This document shows, one piece after another, positions 43,474 through 55,173 of a stretch of 64,000 nucleotides of DNA; within the stretch, counting starts at the first letter, position 1; each line of letters begins with the position of its first letter. Made by a program: the position numbers and the translations under genes. The notes under the pieces are model-generated. The model did no database searches, had not been told where the DNA came from, and was given only the letters and a program-made list of their open reading frames with translations. Source of the stretch: an uncultured Collinsella sp. (GTDB lineage: Bacteria; Actinomycetota; Coriobacteriia; Coriobacteriales; Coriobacteriaceae); the NCBI GenBank assembly GCA_934646815.1, contig CAKUEW010000001.1, forward strand, positions 310,001-374,000. Direction: 5' to 3'.

Positions 43474-43968
43474 ATGGTCAAGACCAAGACCGAGCAGGCG
43501 ATCATTGACGCGCTCGAGGCCGTCGCTCCCCAGCACGATGTCGACATCGTCGACGTCGAGCTCGTGGGTGCCACCAAGGCTCCCTGCGTGCGCGTGCGTA
43601 TCGAGGGTGCCGAGGGTCAAGGCCTTTCGCTCAACGATGTCACGGCCAACACCAAGTGGGTCGGCGATGTGATTGAGGAGCTCGACCCCATCTCTTCGAG
43701 CTATACGCTCGAGGTTTCGAGCCCGGGCATGGCGCGCCCGCTGCGCCGCCCCAGCGACTTTGCCCGCTTTGTGGGCGAGAACTGCGAGCTCACCTCCACC
43801 GCAACCGAGGGCCGTCGCAAGTACACCGGCAAGATTGCCGCCGCGACCGAGATGGACGTGACCCTCGAGCTCGAGGGCGGCGAGTCCGTCACCCTCGATT
43901 TCTCCGATATCAAAAAGTGCAAGTTGAAGCCCACCTACGACTTCAAGCCCGCGAAGGAAGGAAAGTAA
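43474..43968 (+). CDS. rimP: Ribosome maturation factor RimP
   Basis: This 164-residue factor is needed for 30S subunit assembly. The N-terminal domain (EAVAPQHDVDIVDVELVGA) and the diagnostic YTLEVSSPGMARPLRRPSDF junction to the SH3-like C-terminal domain are clear. ATG at 43474 follows GGAGGTGCCGCA; an in-frame ATG at 43456 lies before the ribosome-binding site and is rejected. It opens the classical rimP-nusA-infB operon, with nusA starting one base after its stop. Confidence 0.93.
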   Translation: MVKTKTEQAIIDALEAVAPQHDVDIVDVELVGATKAPCVRVRIEGAEGQGLSLNDVTANTKWVGDVIEELDPISSSYTLEVSSPGMARPLRRPSDFARFVGENCELTSTATEGRRKYTGKIAAATEMDVTLELEGGESVTLDFSDIKKCKLKPTYDFKPAKEGK

Positions 43969-43969
43969 G

Positions 43970-45217
43970 ATGGCAGCATCCGACATGATGTCCGCCCTGA
44001 TGGAGCTTTGCCAGGAGAAGCACATCGACCAGCTCTACCTGATCGACCGCCTGGAGCAGTCGCTTGCCAAGAGCTATGCCGAGATCTTGCATCTTGAGTG
44101 GGGCGCCAAGGTGACCATCGACCGCACCACCGGCAAGATCTATGTCTACCGTCTGGAGCCGATCGACGATTCCATGGACGAGGAGGGCAACTTCACCGAG
44201 TTCGAGGAGATCGACGTCACTCCTAAGAACACGAGCCGCATCGCCGCCCAGCATGCCAAGGCCGAGATCAACGCCATCGTGCGCAACTCCGCCCGCGAGC
44301 AGATCTACGAGGAGTTCTCCGGCCGCATCGGTGACCTCATCAGCGGTACCGTGCTGCAGTCCACGCCCGACTTCACCATCGTCAAGATTCGTGAGGGCGT
44401 TGAGGCCGAGCTTCCGCACTTCGATCAGCGTCGCTACGAGAACGAGCGCAACGAGCGTCCGATGGGCGAGCGCTACCTGCACAACCAGCACATCAAGGCC
44501 GTGATCATCGACGTCCGCGACCCCAACTCCAACCTGCAGCCGGTTCGTGGCGAGCACAGCCGTCCGCCGATCGTTATCTCGCGTACCCACCCCGAGCTCA
44601 TGCGTCGTCTGTTTGAGCAGGAGGTGCCCGAGATCTATGAGGGCACCGTCCAGATCAAGTCGATCGCTCGCGAGCCCGGCCAGCGCTCCAAGGTCGCCGT
44701 CCACTCGCTCGACGACCGTCTGGATCCCGTGGGTGCCTGCGTCGGCCCCAAAGGCAGCCGTGTTCGCGCCGTCGTGGGCGAGCTTCGCGGCGAGCGCGTC
44801 GACGTCATCCTGTGGGATGCCGATCCGGCCGTCTACGTCGCCAACGCCCTGTCGCCTGCCAAGGTCACCCGCGTCCTCATCGACGAGGAGAAGGCCTACG
44901 CCGGCGTCATCGTGCCCGACGACCAGCTGTCCCTGGCCATTGGCAAGGAGGGCCAGAACGCCCGCCTCGCCGCGCGCCTGACCGGCTGGCACATCGACAT
45001 TAAGTCCGAGACGCTTGCCGCCGACATCCTCAAGAACGTTCCCGTTCACGAGGAGCCCGCCGCCGACCTGATCGGTGACGAGGACGACGACGAGGTCCGT
45101 CGCTGCGAGTTCGTGTCCGAGGACGGCATCCAGTGCCGCAACCAGGCTCGTCCCGGCTCCCGTTTTTGCGGTGTCCACGACACCGACGCCTTCGATGATG
45201 CGGAGGACCTGATCTAG
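43970..45217 (+). CDS. nusA: Transcription termination/antitermination factor NusA with C-terminal zinc-knuckle-like tail
   Basis: This 415-residue NusA has the RNA polymerase-binding N-domain (1-125), an S1 domain (about 135-200) and two KH domains (about 205-345) with [21 protein letters not shown] and [18 protein letters not shown]. After an acidic linker it ends in a cysteine/histidine cluster, [13 protein letters not shown] and FCGVHD, with spacing that could bind one zinc. That tail is unusual for NusA. The ylxR gene that often lies between nusA and infB is absent. It regulates pausing, termination and possibly its own operon through the leader hairpin. Confidence 0.94.
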   Translation: MAASDMMSALMELCQEKHIDQLYLIDRLEQSLAKSYAEILHLEWGAKVTIDRTTGKIYVYRLEPIDDSMDEEGNFTEFEEIDVTPKNTSRIAAQHAKAEINAIVRNSAREQIYEEFSGRIGDLISGTVLQSTPDFTIVKIREGVEAELPHFDQRRYENERNERPMGERYLHNQHIKAVIIDVRDPNSNLQPVRGEHSRPPIVISRTHPELMRRLFEQEVPEIYEGTVQIKSIAREPGQRSKVAVHSLDDRLDPVGACVGPKGSRVRAVVGELRGERVDVILWDADPAVYVANALSPAKVTRVLIDEEKAYAGVIVPDDQLSLAIGKEGQNARLAARLTGWHIDIKSETLAADILKNVPVHEEPAADLIGDEDDDEVRRCEFVSEDGIQCRNQARPGSRFCGVHDTDAFDDAEDLI

Positions 45218-45308
45218 CGCGCGGTCGCGCCGGGCAGGTCCCGGCGCATCTCCCACGCTCGTTCAGTCTCTAGGCACCCAAGGTGCCAGAAAGGGTAGGT
45301 GAAGTCAT

Positions 45309-48023
45309 ATGGCAAAAGTCCGTGTGTCCACCCTGGCCAAAGAGTTCGGCATGACCTCCAAGGAACTGATGGGTCATCTCGCCGATATGAAGATTCCCGC
45401 TAAGTCCGCTTCCTCCGCCCTGGAGGACGCCTATGTCGCCATGGTCCGCAAGCAGCTCGCCTCGGTGATCGAGGCTCGCGCCCAGGAAGTCGAGGCCGCC
45501 AAGCAGGCCGAGGAGCAGGCCGCTGCCGCCGAGGAGGCCGCACGCGCCGCCGAGGCCGAGCGCGAGCGCATCGCTGCCGAGAAGGCTCGCGAGGAGGAGC
45601 GCCGCCAGTTCGCCGCCGCCCAGGCTGCCGAGGAGGCAGCACGTGCCGAGGCCGAGGCCAAGAAGAAGGCCGAGCAGGAGCGCCTTGCCCGCGAGAAGGA
45701 AGAGGCCGCCCGCGAGGCCCAGCGCCGTGCCGTTCCCGCCTCCGACTCCGGTTCGCGCTTCCGTTCGCTGCTCGACCAGATCGCCGCGCAGGAGACCGTG
45801 CTCAAGGAGAAGAAGGACGCCGAGGACAAGGCCAAGGCCGAGCGCGCTGCCGAGCGCGGTAATCGTCGTGGCGGCAACAACGACCGCCGCGGTGGCCGTC
45901 GAGGCGACCGCAACGCCTCCGACAACAACTCCGAGCGCAACGCTTCCGAGAGCCGTCCGCACAGCCATCGCACCAACGCCAGCAACAACGTCGCTGCCGG
46001 CATGGATTTCCCCAACCCCGACAAGCAGGGCAAGGGCAAAAAGCGCAAGGGCGGTCACGCCAGCGAAGAGGACCACTACAGCCGCATGGCTCGCGAGGCC
46101 GAGGAGTACAGCCGCGAGAAGGTGCTCGAGGAGGCCCGCGCCGCCGTCGAGGAGGCCTCTCGCGAGTCCACCGGTCGCCGCAAGAAGCGTAAGGAGAAGC
46201 GCGAGCGCGAGGCTGCAAAGGCTCAGGAGGAGCGCAAGATTGAGGAGGCGCTGGCCCAGGGCGTGAACCCCGAGGACCTCGACGCCATCAGGGTCTCCCA
46301 GGGCGTTACCGTCCAGGAGCTCGCCGAGGCGCTCGATGTTCCTGCCAACGACATCATCAAGCGTCTGTTCCTGCTGGGCACGCCGCTCACCATGACGCAG
46401 TCCATGTCTGACGACCTGGTTGAGCTCGTCGCCGACGACCTGGGTCGTCAGATCAAGATCATCACCCCCGAGGAGGAGAACACCTTCTCGTTCTACGACG
46501 ATCCCGCCGACCTTAAGCCGCGCGCCCCGGTCGTCACCGTCATGGGCCACGTCGACCACGGCAAAACGTCGCTGCTCGACGCCATTCGCCACACCGGCGT
46601 CGCTGCCGGCGAGGCTGGCGGCATTACGCAGGCCATCGGCGCCTCGCAGGTCACGATTAACGACCGCAAGATCACCTTCATCGATACCCCGGGCCACGCC
46701 ACCTTTACGGCCATGCGTGCCCGTGGCGCCAAGGTGACCGACATCGTCATCCTGATCGTGGCTGCCGACGACGGCGTCATGCCCCAGACCATCGAGTCGA
46801 TCAACCACGCCAAGGCCGCCGGCGTTCCCATCGTCGTCGCCGTCAACAAGATCGATAAGCCGGGCGCCAACCCCGACCGTGTGCGTCAGGAGCTCACCGA
46901 GTACGGCATCATCCCCGAGGAGTGGGGCGGACAGAACATGTTCGTCAACATCTCGGCCAAGCAGAAGATCGGTATCGATGACCTGCTGGAGACCGTGCTG
47001 CTCCAGGCCGACGTGCTCGAGCTCAAGGCCAACCCCGACACCTTTGCCTCCGGCAACGTTCTCGAGGCCAAGCTCGACAAGGGCCGTGGCTCGGTTGCTA
47101 CCGTGCTCGTGACCCGCGGCACCCTGCGCGTGGGCGACACGCTGGTCGCCGGCCTTACCTATGGCCGCGTCCGCGCCATGCTCGACCCCAAGGGCAATGC
47201 CGTCACCGAGGCCGGCCCCTCCGATGCCGTCGAGATCTTGGGCCTGCAGTCCGTGCCCAACGCCGGCGACGAGTTCCGCGTGTTCGAGGACGAGCGCGAG
47301 GCCCGCGCACTTGCCGACGAGCGTTCGCTCAAGGCCCGTATCGAGGAGCAGAGCCGCGTGAAGCATGTGACGCTCGAGAACCTCTTCGAGACCATCGCTG
47401 ACGCCGAGGTCAAGGAGCTCAACCTGATCATCAAGGCCGACGTCCAGGGTTCCATCGAGGCCCTTCAGGACTCGCTCGACAAGATGGACCAGTCCGAGGT
47501 GCGCATCAACACGATCCACTCCGCCGTCGGTGCCATCAACGAGACCGACGTCGTCCTGGCCGACGCCTCCAACGCCATTATCATCGGCTTTGGCGTGCGT
47601 CCCGACGGTAAGGCCCGCTCCGCCGCGGAGCGCGAGGGCGTCGAGATCCGTTGCTACGACGTTATCTACAAGTGCCTCGAGGAGCTCGACGCTGCCCGTA
47701 TCGGCATGCTCAAGCCCACCGAGGTCGAGGTCTCCACGGGTACCGCGACCGTCCTGGACACCTTCAAGGTGCCCAAGGTTGGTATCGCCGCCGGTGTCCG
47801 CATCGAGGAGGGCGAGATCGCCGCGACCGATTCCGTGCGCCTGGTGCGCGACGGCATCGTGGTGTTTAACGGCAAGATCGCCTCGATGCGCCACTACAAG
47901 GACGAGGCCAAGAGCCTCAAGAGCGGCTCCGAGGGCGGCATTGGCCTGGAGAACTTCCAGGATATTAAGCCCGGCGACCAGATCGAGGGTTACCGCATCG
48001 ACCAGGTTGCCCGTACCGAGTAG
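45309..48023 (+). CDS. infB: Translation initiation factor IF-2
   Basis: This 904-residue GTPase brings fMet-tRNA to the 30S subunit. It has the IF2-N domain ([20 protein letters not shown]), a long charged Ala/Glu/Arg-rich coiled linker (about 50-330), a second IF2-N domain and the G domain with GHVDHGKTS (about 412-420), DTPGH and NKID. Domains II to IV follow, ending in [11 protein letters not shown]. The linker is repetitive and typical of high-GC Gram-positives. It lies 91 bases after nusA and is followed 11 bases later by rbfA. Confidence 0.95.
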   Translation: MAKVRVSTLAKEFGMTSKELMGHLADMKIPAKSASSALEDAYVAMVRKQLASVIEARAQEVEAAKQAEEQAAAAEEAARAAEAERERIAAEKAREEERRQFAAAQAAEEAARAEAEAKKKAEQERLAREKEEAAREAQRRAVPASDSGSRFRSLLDQIAAQETVLKEKKDAEDKAKAERAAERGNRRGGNNDRRGGRRGDRNASDNNSERNASESRPHSHRTNASNNVAAGMDFPNPDKQGKGKKRKGGHASEEDHYSRMAREAEEYSREKVLEEARAAVEEASRESTGRRKKRKEKREREAAKAQEERKIEEALAQGVNPEDLDAIRVSQGVTVQELAEALDVPANDIIKRLFLLGTPLTMTQSMSDDLVELVADDLGRQIKIITPEEENTFSFYDDPADLKPRAPVVTVMGHVDHGKTSLLDAIRHTGVAAGEAGGITQAIGASQVTINDRKITFIDTPGHATFTAMRARGAKVTDIVILIVAADDGVMPQTIESINHAKAAGVPIVVAVNKIDKPGANPDRVRQELTEYGIIPEEWGGQNMFVNISAKQKIGIDDLLETVLLQADVLELKANPDTFASGNVLEAKLDKGRGSVATVLVTRGTLRVGDTLVAGLTYGRVRAMLDPKGNAVTEAGPSDAVEILGLQSVPNAGDEFRVFEDEREARALADERSLKARIEEQSRVKHVTLENLFETIADAEVKELNLIIKADVQGSIEALQDSLDKMDQSEVRINTIHSAVGAINETDVVLADASNAIIIGFGVRPDGKARSAAEREGVEIRCYDVIYKCLEELDAARIGMLKPTEVEVSTGTATVLDTFKVPKVGIAAGVRIEEGEIAATDSVRLVRDGIVVFNGKIASMRHYKDEAKSLKSGSEGGIGLENFQDIKPGDQIEGYRIDQVARTE

Positions 48024-48034
48024 GGGGTAGCGCT

Positions 48035-48445
48035 ATGAAGCAAACGCAGGCAACCCGCCGTCTGGGCGAGCAGCTTCGCGAGAAGCTCGGTTATATCCTG
48101 CTCTTTGAGGTTTCCGATCCGCGCCTTGACCTGGTCACCCTGACCGCGGTCGAGGTCGCGGTGGACCGTTCGTTCGCGCGCGTGTACGTGTCGTGCGACG
48201 CGAGCCGCTACGACGAGGTCATGGAGGCGCTCGCCAGCGCCAAGGGCCGCATCCGCAGCCTGCTGGCCCGCTCGCTCGATTGGCGCGTCACGCCCGAGCT
48301 CGATTTTCGTATCGACCGCTCGACCGATGAGGCCGAGCGCATCACCCGTGCGCTGGAAAACGTTCCGGCCACGCTGGCGATCGAAAAGGACGAGGACGGC
48401 TACCCAATAGCGGGTGTCGCCCAGGAGGCAGCTTTAGATGACTAA
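48035..48445 (+). CDS. rbfA: Ribosome-binding factor A
   Basis: This 136-residue KH-fold protein helps mature 16S rRNA in the 30S subunit. Family marks are RRLGEQLREKLGYILLFEVSDPRL at the N-terminus, FARVYVSC in the middle and TPELDFRIDRSTDEAERI near the end. The C-terminus overlaps the next gene by 8 bases. TAGGGGGTAG upstream serves as the ribosome-binding site. Confidence 0.92.
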   Translation: MKQTQATRRLGEQLREKLGYILLFEVSDPRLDLVTLTAVEVAVDRSFARVYVSCDASRYDEVMEALASAKGRIRSLLARSLDWRVTPELDFRIDRSTDEAERITRALENVPATLAIEKDEDGYPIAGVAQEAALDD

Positions 48446-49481
48446 TTCCGCCGATCTCGCCTCGTGCGAGTCTGCAGATATTACGCGACGCATCCTCGAG
48501 CTCATCGAGGGTGCGTCCTCCATTGCAATCTCGGGACATACGTCTCCCGATGGCGATGCCCTGGGTTCTGTGTTGGGCCTGGGCCTTTCGCTCATGAAGG
48601 TCTATCGTGACAAGGACATTGCCCTGCTGTTGGCAGACGATGACCCGGTGCCGCGTATCTACCGCTTTATGGAAGGTGCCGATCGCTTGGTGCCGGCCTC
48701 GAGCTATGCTGGCAATCCCGACCTGTTTATCTCGGTCGATGTTCCGGTGGTCGAGCGTCTGAACAACTCGGCCGACGTGCTCCGTCGCTCTAAACACGTG
48801 GTGTGCTTTGACCATCATCCGGCCCGTGAGGAATTTGCCGAGTTGAGCCTGAGGTGCGTCGATGCCGCGGCTTGCGCCATGATCATCGACCGCTTTTTGG
48901 ACAAATGCGGCATTGTCGCGCGCGACAGCGTTGCGACCTGCCTGCTGTGTGGCCTGGTCACCGACACCGGTCGTTTTCAGTACCAAAACGCCGATGCCGC
49001 CGCGTTCCATGCGGCCTCGCGCCTGGTAGCCCACGGTGCCGACCCGGCGCGCGTCGCGCTCGAGGTCTATCAGAGCATGCGCGTGGAGTTTTTGCACCTT
49101 AAGTCCATCGTGATGGGCCGCATTAAGACCGTGGCTCACGGGCGCGTGGCCTACAGTTATGCGTACCAGAGCGACCTTGAGGCCTGCGGCGTCACCTCGG
49201 ACGAGTGCGACGGCCTGGTCGACGTGGTGCGTTCGGTGATGGGCGTGGAGGTCTGCCTGTTCTTAAAGGGTATTGAGGGCGATACCAAGGTGCGCGGCAA
49301 TTTGCGCTCCAAGGGTTCGCTCGATGTTTCCGAGATTGCTGCCAGCTTTGGCGGAGGCGGACATCACGCCGCCGCCGGTTTTTCCAACAATGGAACGATT
49401 TACGAGACGCTCACCGCGGCACTTCCCATGCTGGCCGAGCTGGTGGGGGAGGATCCCGCTTCGGTGACCGTCGAGCTCTAA
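48438..49481 (+). CDS. nrnA: DHH-family phosphoesterase, NrnA-like nanoRNase/pAp phosphatase
   Basis: This 347-residue cytosolic enzyme should degrade short oligoribonucleotides and cyclic-dinucleotide breakdown products. The metal-binding motifs are SPDGDALGS (Asp38, Asp40), ISVDVP (Asp101) and FDHHPAR (Asp125-His127). The DHHA1 domain ends in FGGGGHHAAAGF. In this position, between rbfA and truB, the gene is conserved across actinobacteria and Firmicutes. A link to the c-di-GMP-controlled Pel locus is possible but not shown. Confidence 0.9.
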   Translation: MTNSADLASCESADITRRILELIEGASSIAISGHTSPDGDALGSVLGLGLSLMKVYRDKDIALLLADDDPVPRIYRFMEGADRLVPASSYAGNPDLFISVDVPVVERLNNSADVLRRSKHVVCFDHHPAREEFAELSLRCVDAAACAMIIDRFLDKCGIVARDSVATCLLCGLVTDTGRFQYQNADAAAFHAASRLVAHGADPARVALEVYQSMRVEFLHLKSIVMGRIKTVAHGRVAYSYAYQSDLEACGVTSDECDGLVDVVRSVMGVEVCLFLKGIEGDTKVRGNLRSKGSLDVSEIAASFGGGGHHAAAGFSNNGTIYETLTAALPMLAELVGEDPASVTVEL

Positions 49482-49496
49482 CTTTTTGGATGGTAC

Positions 49497-50429
49497 ATGG
49501 CTCGTCGTACGCCTTCTCAATTAAATATGCTGCTCGCCGTCGATAAGCCGGTGGGCTGTACATCCCACGACGTGGTTTCGCAGTGCCGGCGCGCCCTCCA
49601 TGAGCGGCGCGTCGGCCATGCCGGCACGCTCGACCCCATGGCTTCTGGCGTCATGGTGGTGGGCGTGGGCCAGGCTACCCGTCTGCTGGGCATGCTCACG
49701 CTCGATACCAAAAGCTACGTCGCCGACATCTCGTTTGGCGTCGAGACCAATACCGATGACGCCGAGGGCGAGTCTGTGCGCACCGTGGGCGTTGCGCCCG
49801 AGCTGCGCGATCTCGCTTATGCCCGCGAGCGGCTGGCGGCCATGCTGGGGCCGCAGATGCAGGTGCCGCCGGCGTTTTCGGCCATCTCGGTCAACGGCGT
49901 GCGTGCCTACAAATCTGCTCGTGAGGGCAATGCCGTAGATCTGCCGCCACGCCCTGTCGAGGTGTATGCCGCCGACCTGATCGCCGTGAGCGGCGAGGGC
50001 GATTCGTGCATCTGGACCGTGGCGTTTTCGGTGAGCAAGGGCACCTATATCCGTGCGCTCGCCCGCGACCTGGGTCGTGCTTGCGATAGCGCCGCGCACA
50101 TCTCCGCGCTGCGCCGTACGGCTTCTGGCGTTGTGTCGATTGGCGCCTGCCATGCGGTGGAGGAGCTTTCGCCCGAGTCCGCCGCCGGCTTTGCGCTGGA
50201 TCCCATCGCGGCGCTGGGTGCCACGCGTGTCGATTTGCCGGGCAATTTTGCCGAGGACCTGCTGTGCGGCCGTCGCATTCCCATCGAGCGTGCCCTTGTG
50301 CCCTTCGATTCCGCGAAGGCGCCGTTTGCACTGGTGCTCGACGGAGGGCTTAAGGCGCTCGCCCGTATTGAGGGCGGTCGCTTTGTGATGGAGCACGTGT
50401 TTCCGCAGGCTATCGGCGGTGTGCGATGA
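49497..50429 (+). CDS. truB: tRNA pseudouridine synthase B
   Basis: The enzyme makes pseudouridine 55 in the T-loop of tRNAs. The 310-residue protein carries the catalytic aspartate in HAGTLDPMASGVM (Asp46), after the N-terminal LLAVDKPVGCTSHDVV. SKGTYIRALARDLG is the other conserved block. The stop overlaps the start of ribF by 4 bases. Confidence 0.94.
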   Translation: MARRTPSQLNMLLAVDKPVGCTSHDVVSQCRRALHERRVGHAGTLDPMASGVMVVGVGQATRLLGMLTLDTKSYVADISFGVETNTDDAEGESVRTVGVAPELRDLAYARERLAAMLGPQMQVPPAFSAISVNGVRAYKSAREGNAVDLPPRPVEVYAADLIAVSGEGDSCIWTVAFSVSKGTYIRALARDLGRACDSAAHISALRRTASGVVSIGACHAVEELSPESAAGFALDPIAALGATRVDLPGNFAEDLLCGRRIPIERALVPFDSAKAPFALVLDGGLKALARIEGGRFVMEHVFPQAIGGVR

Positions 50430-51433
50430 TGCCAGCCGCTCGCGAGCTCACGCGAGCTTTCTTCGCGGGTGGAGCGGCACGGGCCCGCATCGTTGCTGCC
50501 GATGCGTTTGATGCCTGCGAACACCTGGGTGCGGCGTCCATCGCCATCGGTGTGTTCGATGGCGTGCATCGTGGGCACCAGGAGCTCATCGCGGCGCTTG
50601 TCCGCGATGCACGCGCCCATGACTGCCTGTCGGTCGTGGTCACGTTTGATCCCGACCCCGATGTCGTGGTGAGTCCCGCTCCCTCTCAAAAACTGATGAC
50701 GACGGCCGACCGCCTGCATGCCCTGGCTCGGCTGGGGGTCGATGCCGTGGTGGCCGTTCCCTTTACGCCCGCCGTGGCGGCGCTCGACCACGTCGGCTTT
50801 CTCGAGCTGCTCTCGCGTGTGGTCGATATTCGCTCGATTCGCGTGGGAAGCGACTTTAGGCTCGGCCGCGGCGGCGCTTCGGGCGTTGCCGAGATGTGCG
50901 CCTGGGGTGCCGAGCGCGGTGTGGATGTGTACGGTCACAACCTGCTGTGTGAGGGCAGCGAGGCCATTTGCGCCACCCGTATTCGCCGCGAGCTCAGCCG
51001 GGGTCATGTAGAGCTGGCGGCTGAGTTGCTCGGCCGTCCCTATATGGTGCGCGGCGGTGTGGTGCGCGGCCGGCACGAGGGCTCGGACATGGGCTTTCCC
51101 ACGGCAAACCTACAGGTGGCCGACGGTATTCAGGTTCCTGCCGACGGTGTGTACGAGGGCCTGGCGCTGGTCGATGACACCGTGTGGGCAGCCGCCGTTA
51201 ACGTCGGCCTGCCGCCGACTTATGCCGATGATGCCGCCTCGGCGCATCTGGAGGCCAACTTAATCGGCTATACGGGCGACCTGTACGGCGCCTCCGTTTC
51301 GCTGGCGTTTACGCGCTGGCTGCGTCCCTCGCGCGTGTTCGATTCGCTGGATGAGCTCATCGCGACTGTTGAGGGCAATATCGACGACATCCGTCATAAC
51401 TTGGGCGAGCAGGGGGTGAGCATCCGTGACTAG
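50426..51433 (+). CDS. ribF: Bifunctional riboflavin kinase/FMN adenylyltransferase
   Basis: The protein converts riboflavin to FMN and then FAD. The 335 residues comprise an adenylyltransferase domain (about 35-200, IGVFDGVHRGHQELI and VGSDFRLGRGGASG) and a flavokinase domain (about 205-330, GRPYMVRGGVVRGRHEGSDM with GFPTANL). The first 30 residues are extra. ATG at 50426 overlaps truB; an ATG follows directly as the second codon. The stop overlaps dnaG by 8 bases. Confidence 0.93.
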   Translation: MMPAARELTRAFFAGGAARARIVAADAFDACEHLGAASIAIGVFDGVHRGHQELIAALVRDARAHDCLSVVVTFDPDPDVVVSPAPSQKLMTTADRLHALARLGVDAVVAVPFTPAVAALDHVGFLELLSRVVDIRSIRVGSDFRLGRGGASGVAEMCAWGAERGVDVYGHNLLCEGSEAICATRIRRELSRGHVELAAELLGRPYMVRGGVVRGRHEGSDMGFPTANLQVADGIQVPADGVYEGLALVDDTVWAAAVNVGLPPTYADDAASAHLEANLIGYTGDLYGASVSLAFTRWLRPSRVFDSLDELIATVEGNIDDIRHNLGEQGVSIRD

Positions 51434-53546
51434 CGATGAGGAGAAAGACCAGGTGCGTGCCGCGTCCGACTTGGTTGCCATCGTGCAGGAAACGGTCGAG
51501 CTCAAGCCCCGCGGCCACGAGTTTTGGGGCTGCTGCCCCTTCCATGGCGAAAAGACGCCGTCGTTTCACATCATTCCCGCCACGCAGGTGTGGCATTGCT
51601 TTGGCTGCGGCGAGGGCGGCGACGTCTTCACCTATATTATGAAGCGCGAGAACCTGAGCTTTCCCGAGTCGATTCGCTACTTGGCCGATCGCGCCGGCAT
51701 TGAGCTGCACGACACCGGCGAGCGTCGCGAGCGCGGCACCAAGCGTGCCCGCATCTACGACCTGTGCGCCGAGACCGCGCAGTTCTACCACACCATGCTT
51801 ATGCGCGGTAAGGACAGCCGTCCGCGCGAGTACTTTGCTAGCCGCGGTATGGGCGGCGACGTGTGCCGCCGCTATTGCCTTGGTTTCGCGCCGGGCCGCA
51901 ATATGCTGGTGGCGCACCTTTCGCAGGCAGGTTTTACTCCGCAGGAGATGATCGATGCCAACGTGGCCGTGAGCCGCGGACGTGGACAGCTCGCCGATCG
52001 TTTTTACGACCGCGTGATGTTTCCTATCTTTGACGAGCAGGGCCATAACATCGCGTTTGGCGGACGCATTATGGGCGACGGTCAGCCTAAGTATCTCAAC
52101 ACCGCCGAGACGAGTGTGTTCCACAAAAAGCGAAATCTCTATGGCTTTAACTGGGCCAAGGAGTTTATCGTTGCGCAGGATACCGCCATCGTGGTGGAGG
52201 GCTATACCGATTGCATCGCCTGCTGGGAGGCGGGGATCAAAAACGTCGTTGCCACGCTGGGCACGGCGCTCACCGAGCATCATGTAAAGACGCTCACCCG
52301 CTTCGCTAAGCGTATCGTCTATATGTTTGACGGCGATGCCGCAGGTCAAAAGGCTGCCCGCCGCGCGATTCAGTTCATTGAGCAGGACTCGATGGACCTG
52401 CGTTGCGTGGTGCTGCCCGACGGCAACGATCCCATGGAGTTCATCACCGCGCACGGCGGCGAGGAGTTGCAGACACGCATTGACGCCGCCGAGCCGCTCA
52501 TGGACTTTGTGTACCGTTCGCTGCAGGAGTCGAGCGACATCACCACGCCGGGTGGCCGCGCCAAGGCGCTCGAGGACGCGCTCACGCTTATCTATCCGCT
52601 GCGCGACAGCTATATGATCGACACGTACTTTATTCAGATTGCCGACCTGCTGGGCCTGGACCTGGAGACGGTGCGCGCGAGCTCGGGCCGCGTGTTTCGC
52701 GACGTTGCCAAGCGTGAGGATGCCGAGCGCCGTCGCGAGCAAAGCTACGAGCGTCAGCGTGCGCAGGCCGAGCGCTCGGGCGGGGCGCAGGGGCGTGCTG
52801 CGGGTAGCGGTGCAGCCGGTGCGCGCGGTGCAGGCCGTGGTGCCTGGGCCTCGGGCGCCACGCCTCCGGTGTCTGCTCCGGTTGAGGAGGAGCCGTACGA
52901 CTACGTCCCGCTCGATGCTTATGGAGCCGCGCCGGTGGAGGTTGACGACGACCTGCCTCCAATCGACGTGCCTGCCGGGATGGATGCGGTGCCCGCTGCT
53001 GCCGCCCCGACTGCTGCGCCGGCGGCGCCCGTCGTGCTCACCGACCTGGAGCGCAAATCCCTGGCGGGGGAGCGTGAGCTGCTGACGATGCTCACGAGCT
53101 ACCCCGACCTGTTCCGTACGTATGCCGATCGCATCTGCTCCATCGAGTGGGTCGACCCGCGTCACGAGTCCATTGCGTGGGCTGTGCTGGCAACGCCTCC
53201 CGGAACCGACCCGGCGGCGTGCATGGACGCGGCGCGTGCCGTCTGTCCCGAGGCGGCAACGCTGGTGAGTGCCGGGCAGATCGCATCGACGAGTAAGCAT
53301 CCGACCGAGACGAACATCGTGTTTATGCTCGATACGCTCGAGCTCTACACCATCAAACGCCGGATGCGCGCCGCCCAGGCAAAGCTTCGCCAGGATCGCA
53401 CGCTCGATACCGAGGCCCGTCGCGCGCTGGCCATGCAGGCCACGCAGGATGCAGCGCGGCAGCGCGAGCTTCAAAAGTCGATCGGTGGCGTGGCCGACCC
53501 GTTCCGTTTGATTGGCGTTGACACGTCGGGCGGCGGTCAGGTCTAG
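51426..53546 (+). CDS. dnaG: DNA primase
   Basis: This 706-residue primase makes RNA primers for replication. It shows the zinc-binding CHC2 site (Cys37, His40, Cys58, Cys61), the basic N-domain ending in GFAPGRNML, and the TOPRIM core with VVEGYTDCI (about 257) and MFDGDAAGQKAARRA. A Gly/Ala/Arg-rich linker (about 440-540) joins a C-terminal helicase-binding domain. GTG at 51426 overlaps the ribF stop. The location just before rpoD is the old macromolecular-synthesis arrangement (dnaG-rpoD). Confidence 0.95.
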   Translation: MTSDEEKDQVRAASDLVAIVQETVELKPRGHEFWGCCPFHGEKTPSFHIIPATQVWHCFGCGEGGDVFTYIMKRENLSFPESIRYLADRAGIELHDTGERRERGTKRARIYDLCAETAQFYHTMLMRGKDSRPREYFASRGMGGDVCRRYCLGFAPGRNMLVAHLSQAGFTPQEMIDANVAVSRGRGQLADRFYDRVMFPIFDEQGHNIAFGGRIMGDGQPKYLNTAETSVFHKKRNLYGFNWAKEFIVAQDTAIVVEGYTDCIACWEAGIKNVVATLGTALTEHHVKTLTRFAKRIVYMFDGDAAGQKAARRAIQFIEQDSMDLRCVVLPDGNDPMEFITAHGGEELQTRIDAAEPLMDFVYRSLQESSDITTPGGRAKALEDALTLIYPLRDSYMIDTYFIQIADLLGLDLETVRASSGRVFRDVAKREDAERRREQSYERQRAQAERSGGAQGRAAGSGAAGARGAGRGAWASGATPPVSAPVEEEPYDYVPLDAYGAAPVEVDDDLPPIDVPAGMDAVPAAAAPTAAPAAPVVLTDLERKSLAGERELLTMLTSYPDLFRTYADRICSIEWVDPRHESIAWAVLATPPGTDPAACMDAARAVCPEAATLVSAGQIASTSKHPTETNIVFMLDTLELYTIKRRMRAAQAKLRQDRTLDTEARRALAMQATQDAARQRELQKSIGGVADPFRLIGVDTSGGGQV

Positions 53547-53656
53547 ATGTTGTGTTCAAGCGGCGTAATATCGCCTATATCCTGAATGCTTTTTGGGTAT
53601 AGAGGTGTACGTGTGTGCTAAAGTAATGAGTCCTGTGGACTATGAAGGGAGATTCT

Positions 53657-55000
<1,344 letters not shown>

Positions 55001-55011
55001 TCTCGCAAGCA

Positions 55012-55049
55012 AGAAGCGCCCCCAAGCACATCCGCTCGGGGGCGCTTCT
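55012..55049 (+). terminator. Hairpin after rpoD
   Basis: AGAAGCGCCCCC (55012-55023) pairs perfectly with GGGGGCGCTTCT (55038-55049). No T-run follows on the plus strand, but the stem is very stable. Confidence 0.7.
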
Positions 55050-55062
55050 CATACTCCTCCTA

Positions 55063-55129
55063 AGTTGCGGTGAAATAGGGACTGAATTACGGCATTTGAC
55101 GGCCAATCAGTCCCTATTTCACCGCAACT
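55063..55129. repeat. 67-bp element with perfect 23-bp inverted repeats
   Basis: Bases 55063-55085 are the exact reverse complement of 55107-55129, separated by 21 bases. The arms contain GGTGAAATAGGGACTGA. It codes for nothing and is not a normal terminator. Its perfection suggests a recently moved or actively maintained element. Confidence 0.65.
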
Positions 55130-55173
55130 CAAGAGAAGCTGGGGTGGCCTGAGAAAATTTCTTAAAAAAGTTC

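Noticed and set aside
40550..43474. A 974-codon open frame on the minus strand
   Set aside because: It is antisense to leuS and arises from GC-rich codon bias. The translation is rich in Leu, Gly, Asp and Val repeats and matches no family.
45270..47894. An 874-codon open frame on the minus strand
   Set aside because: It is a shadow of infB with Leu/Gly/Val-rich filler sequence.
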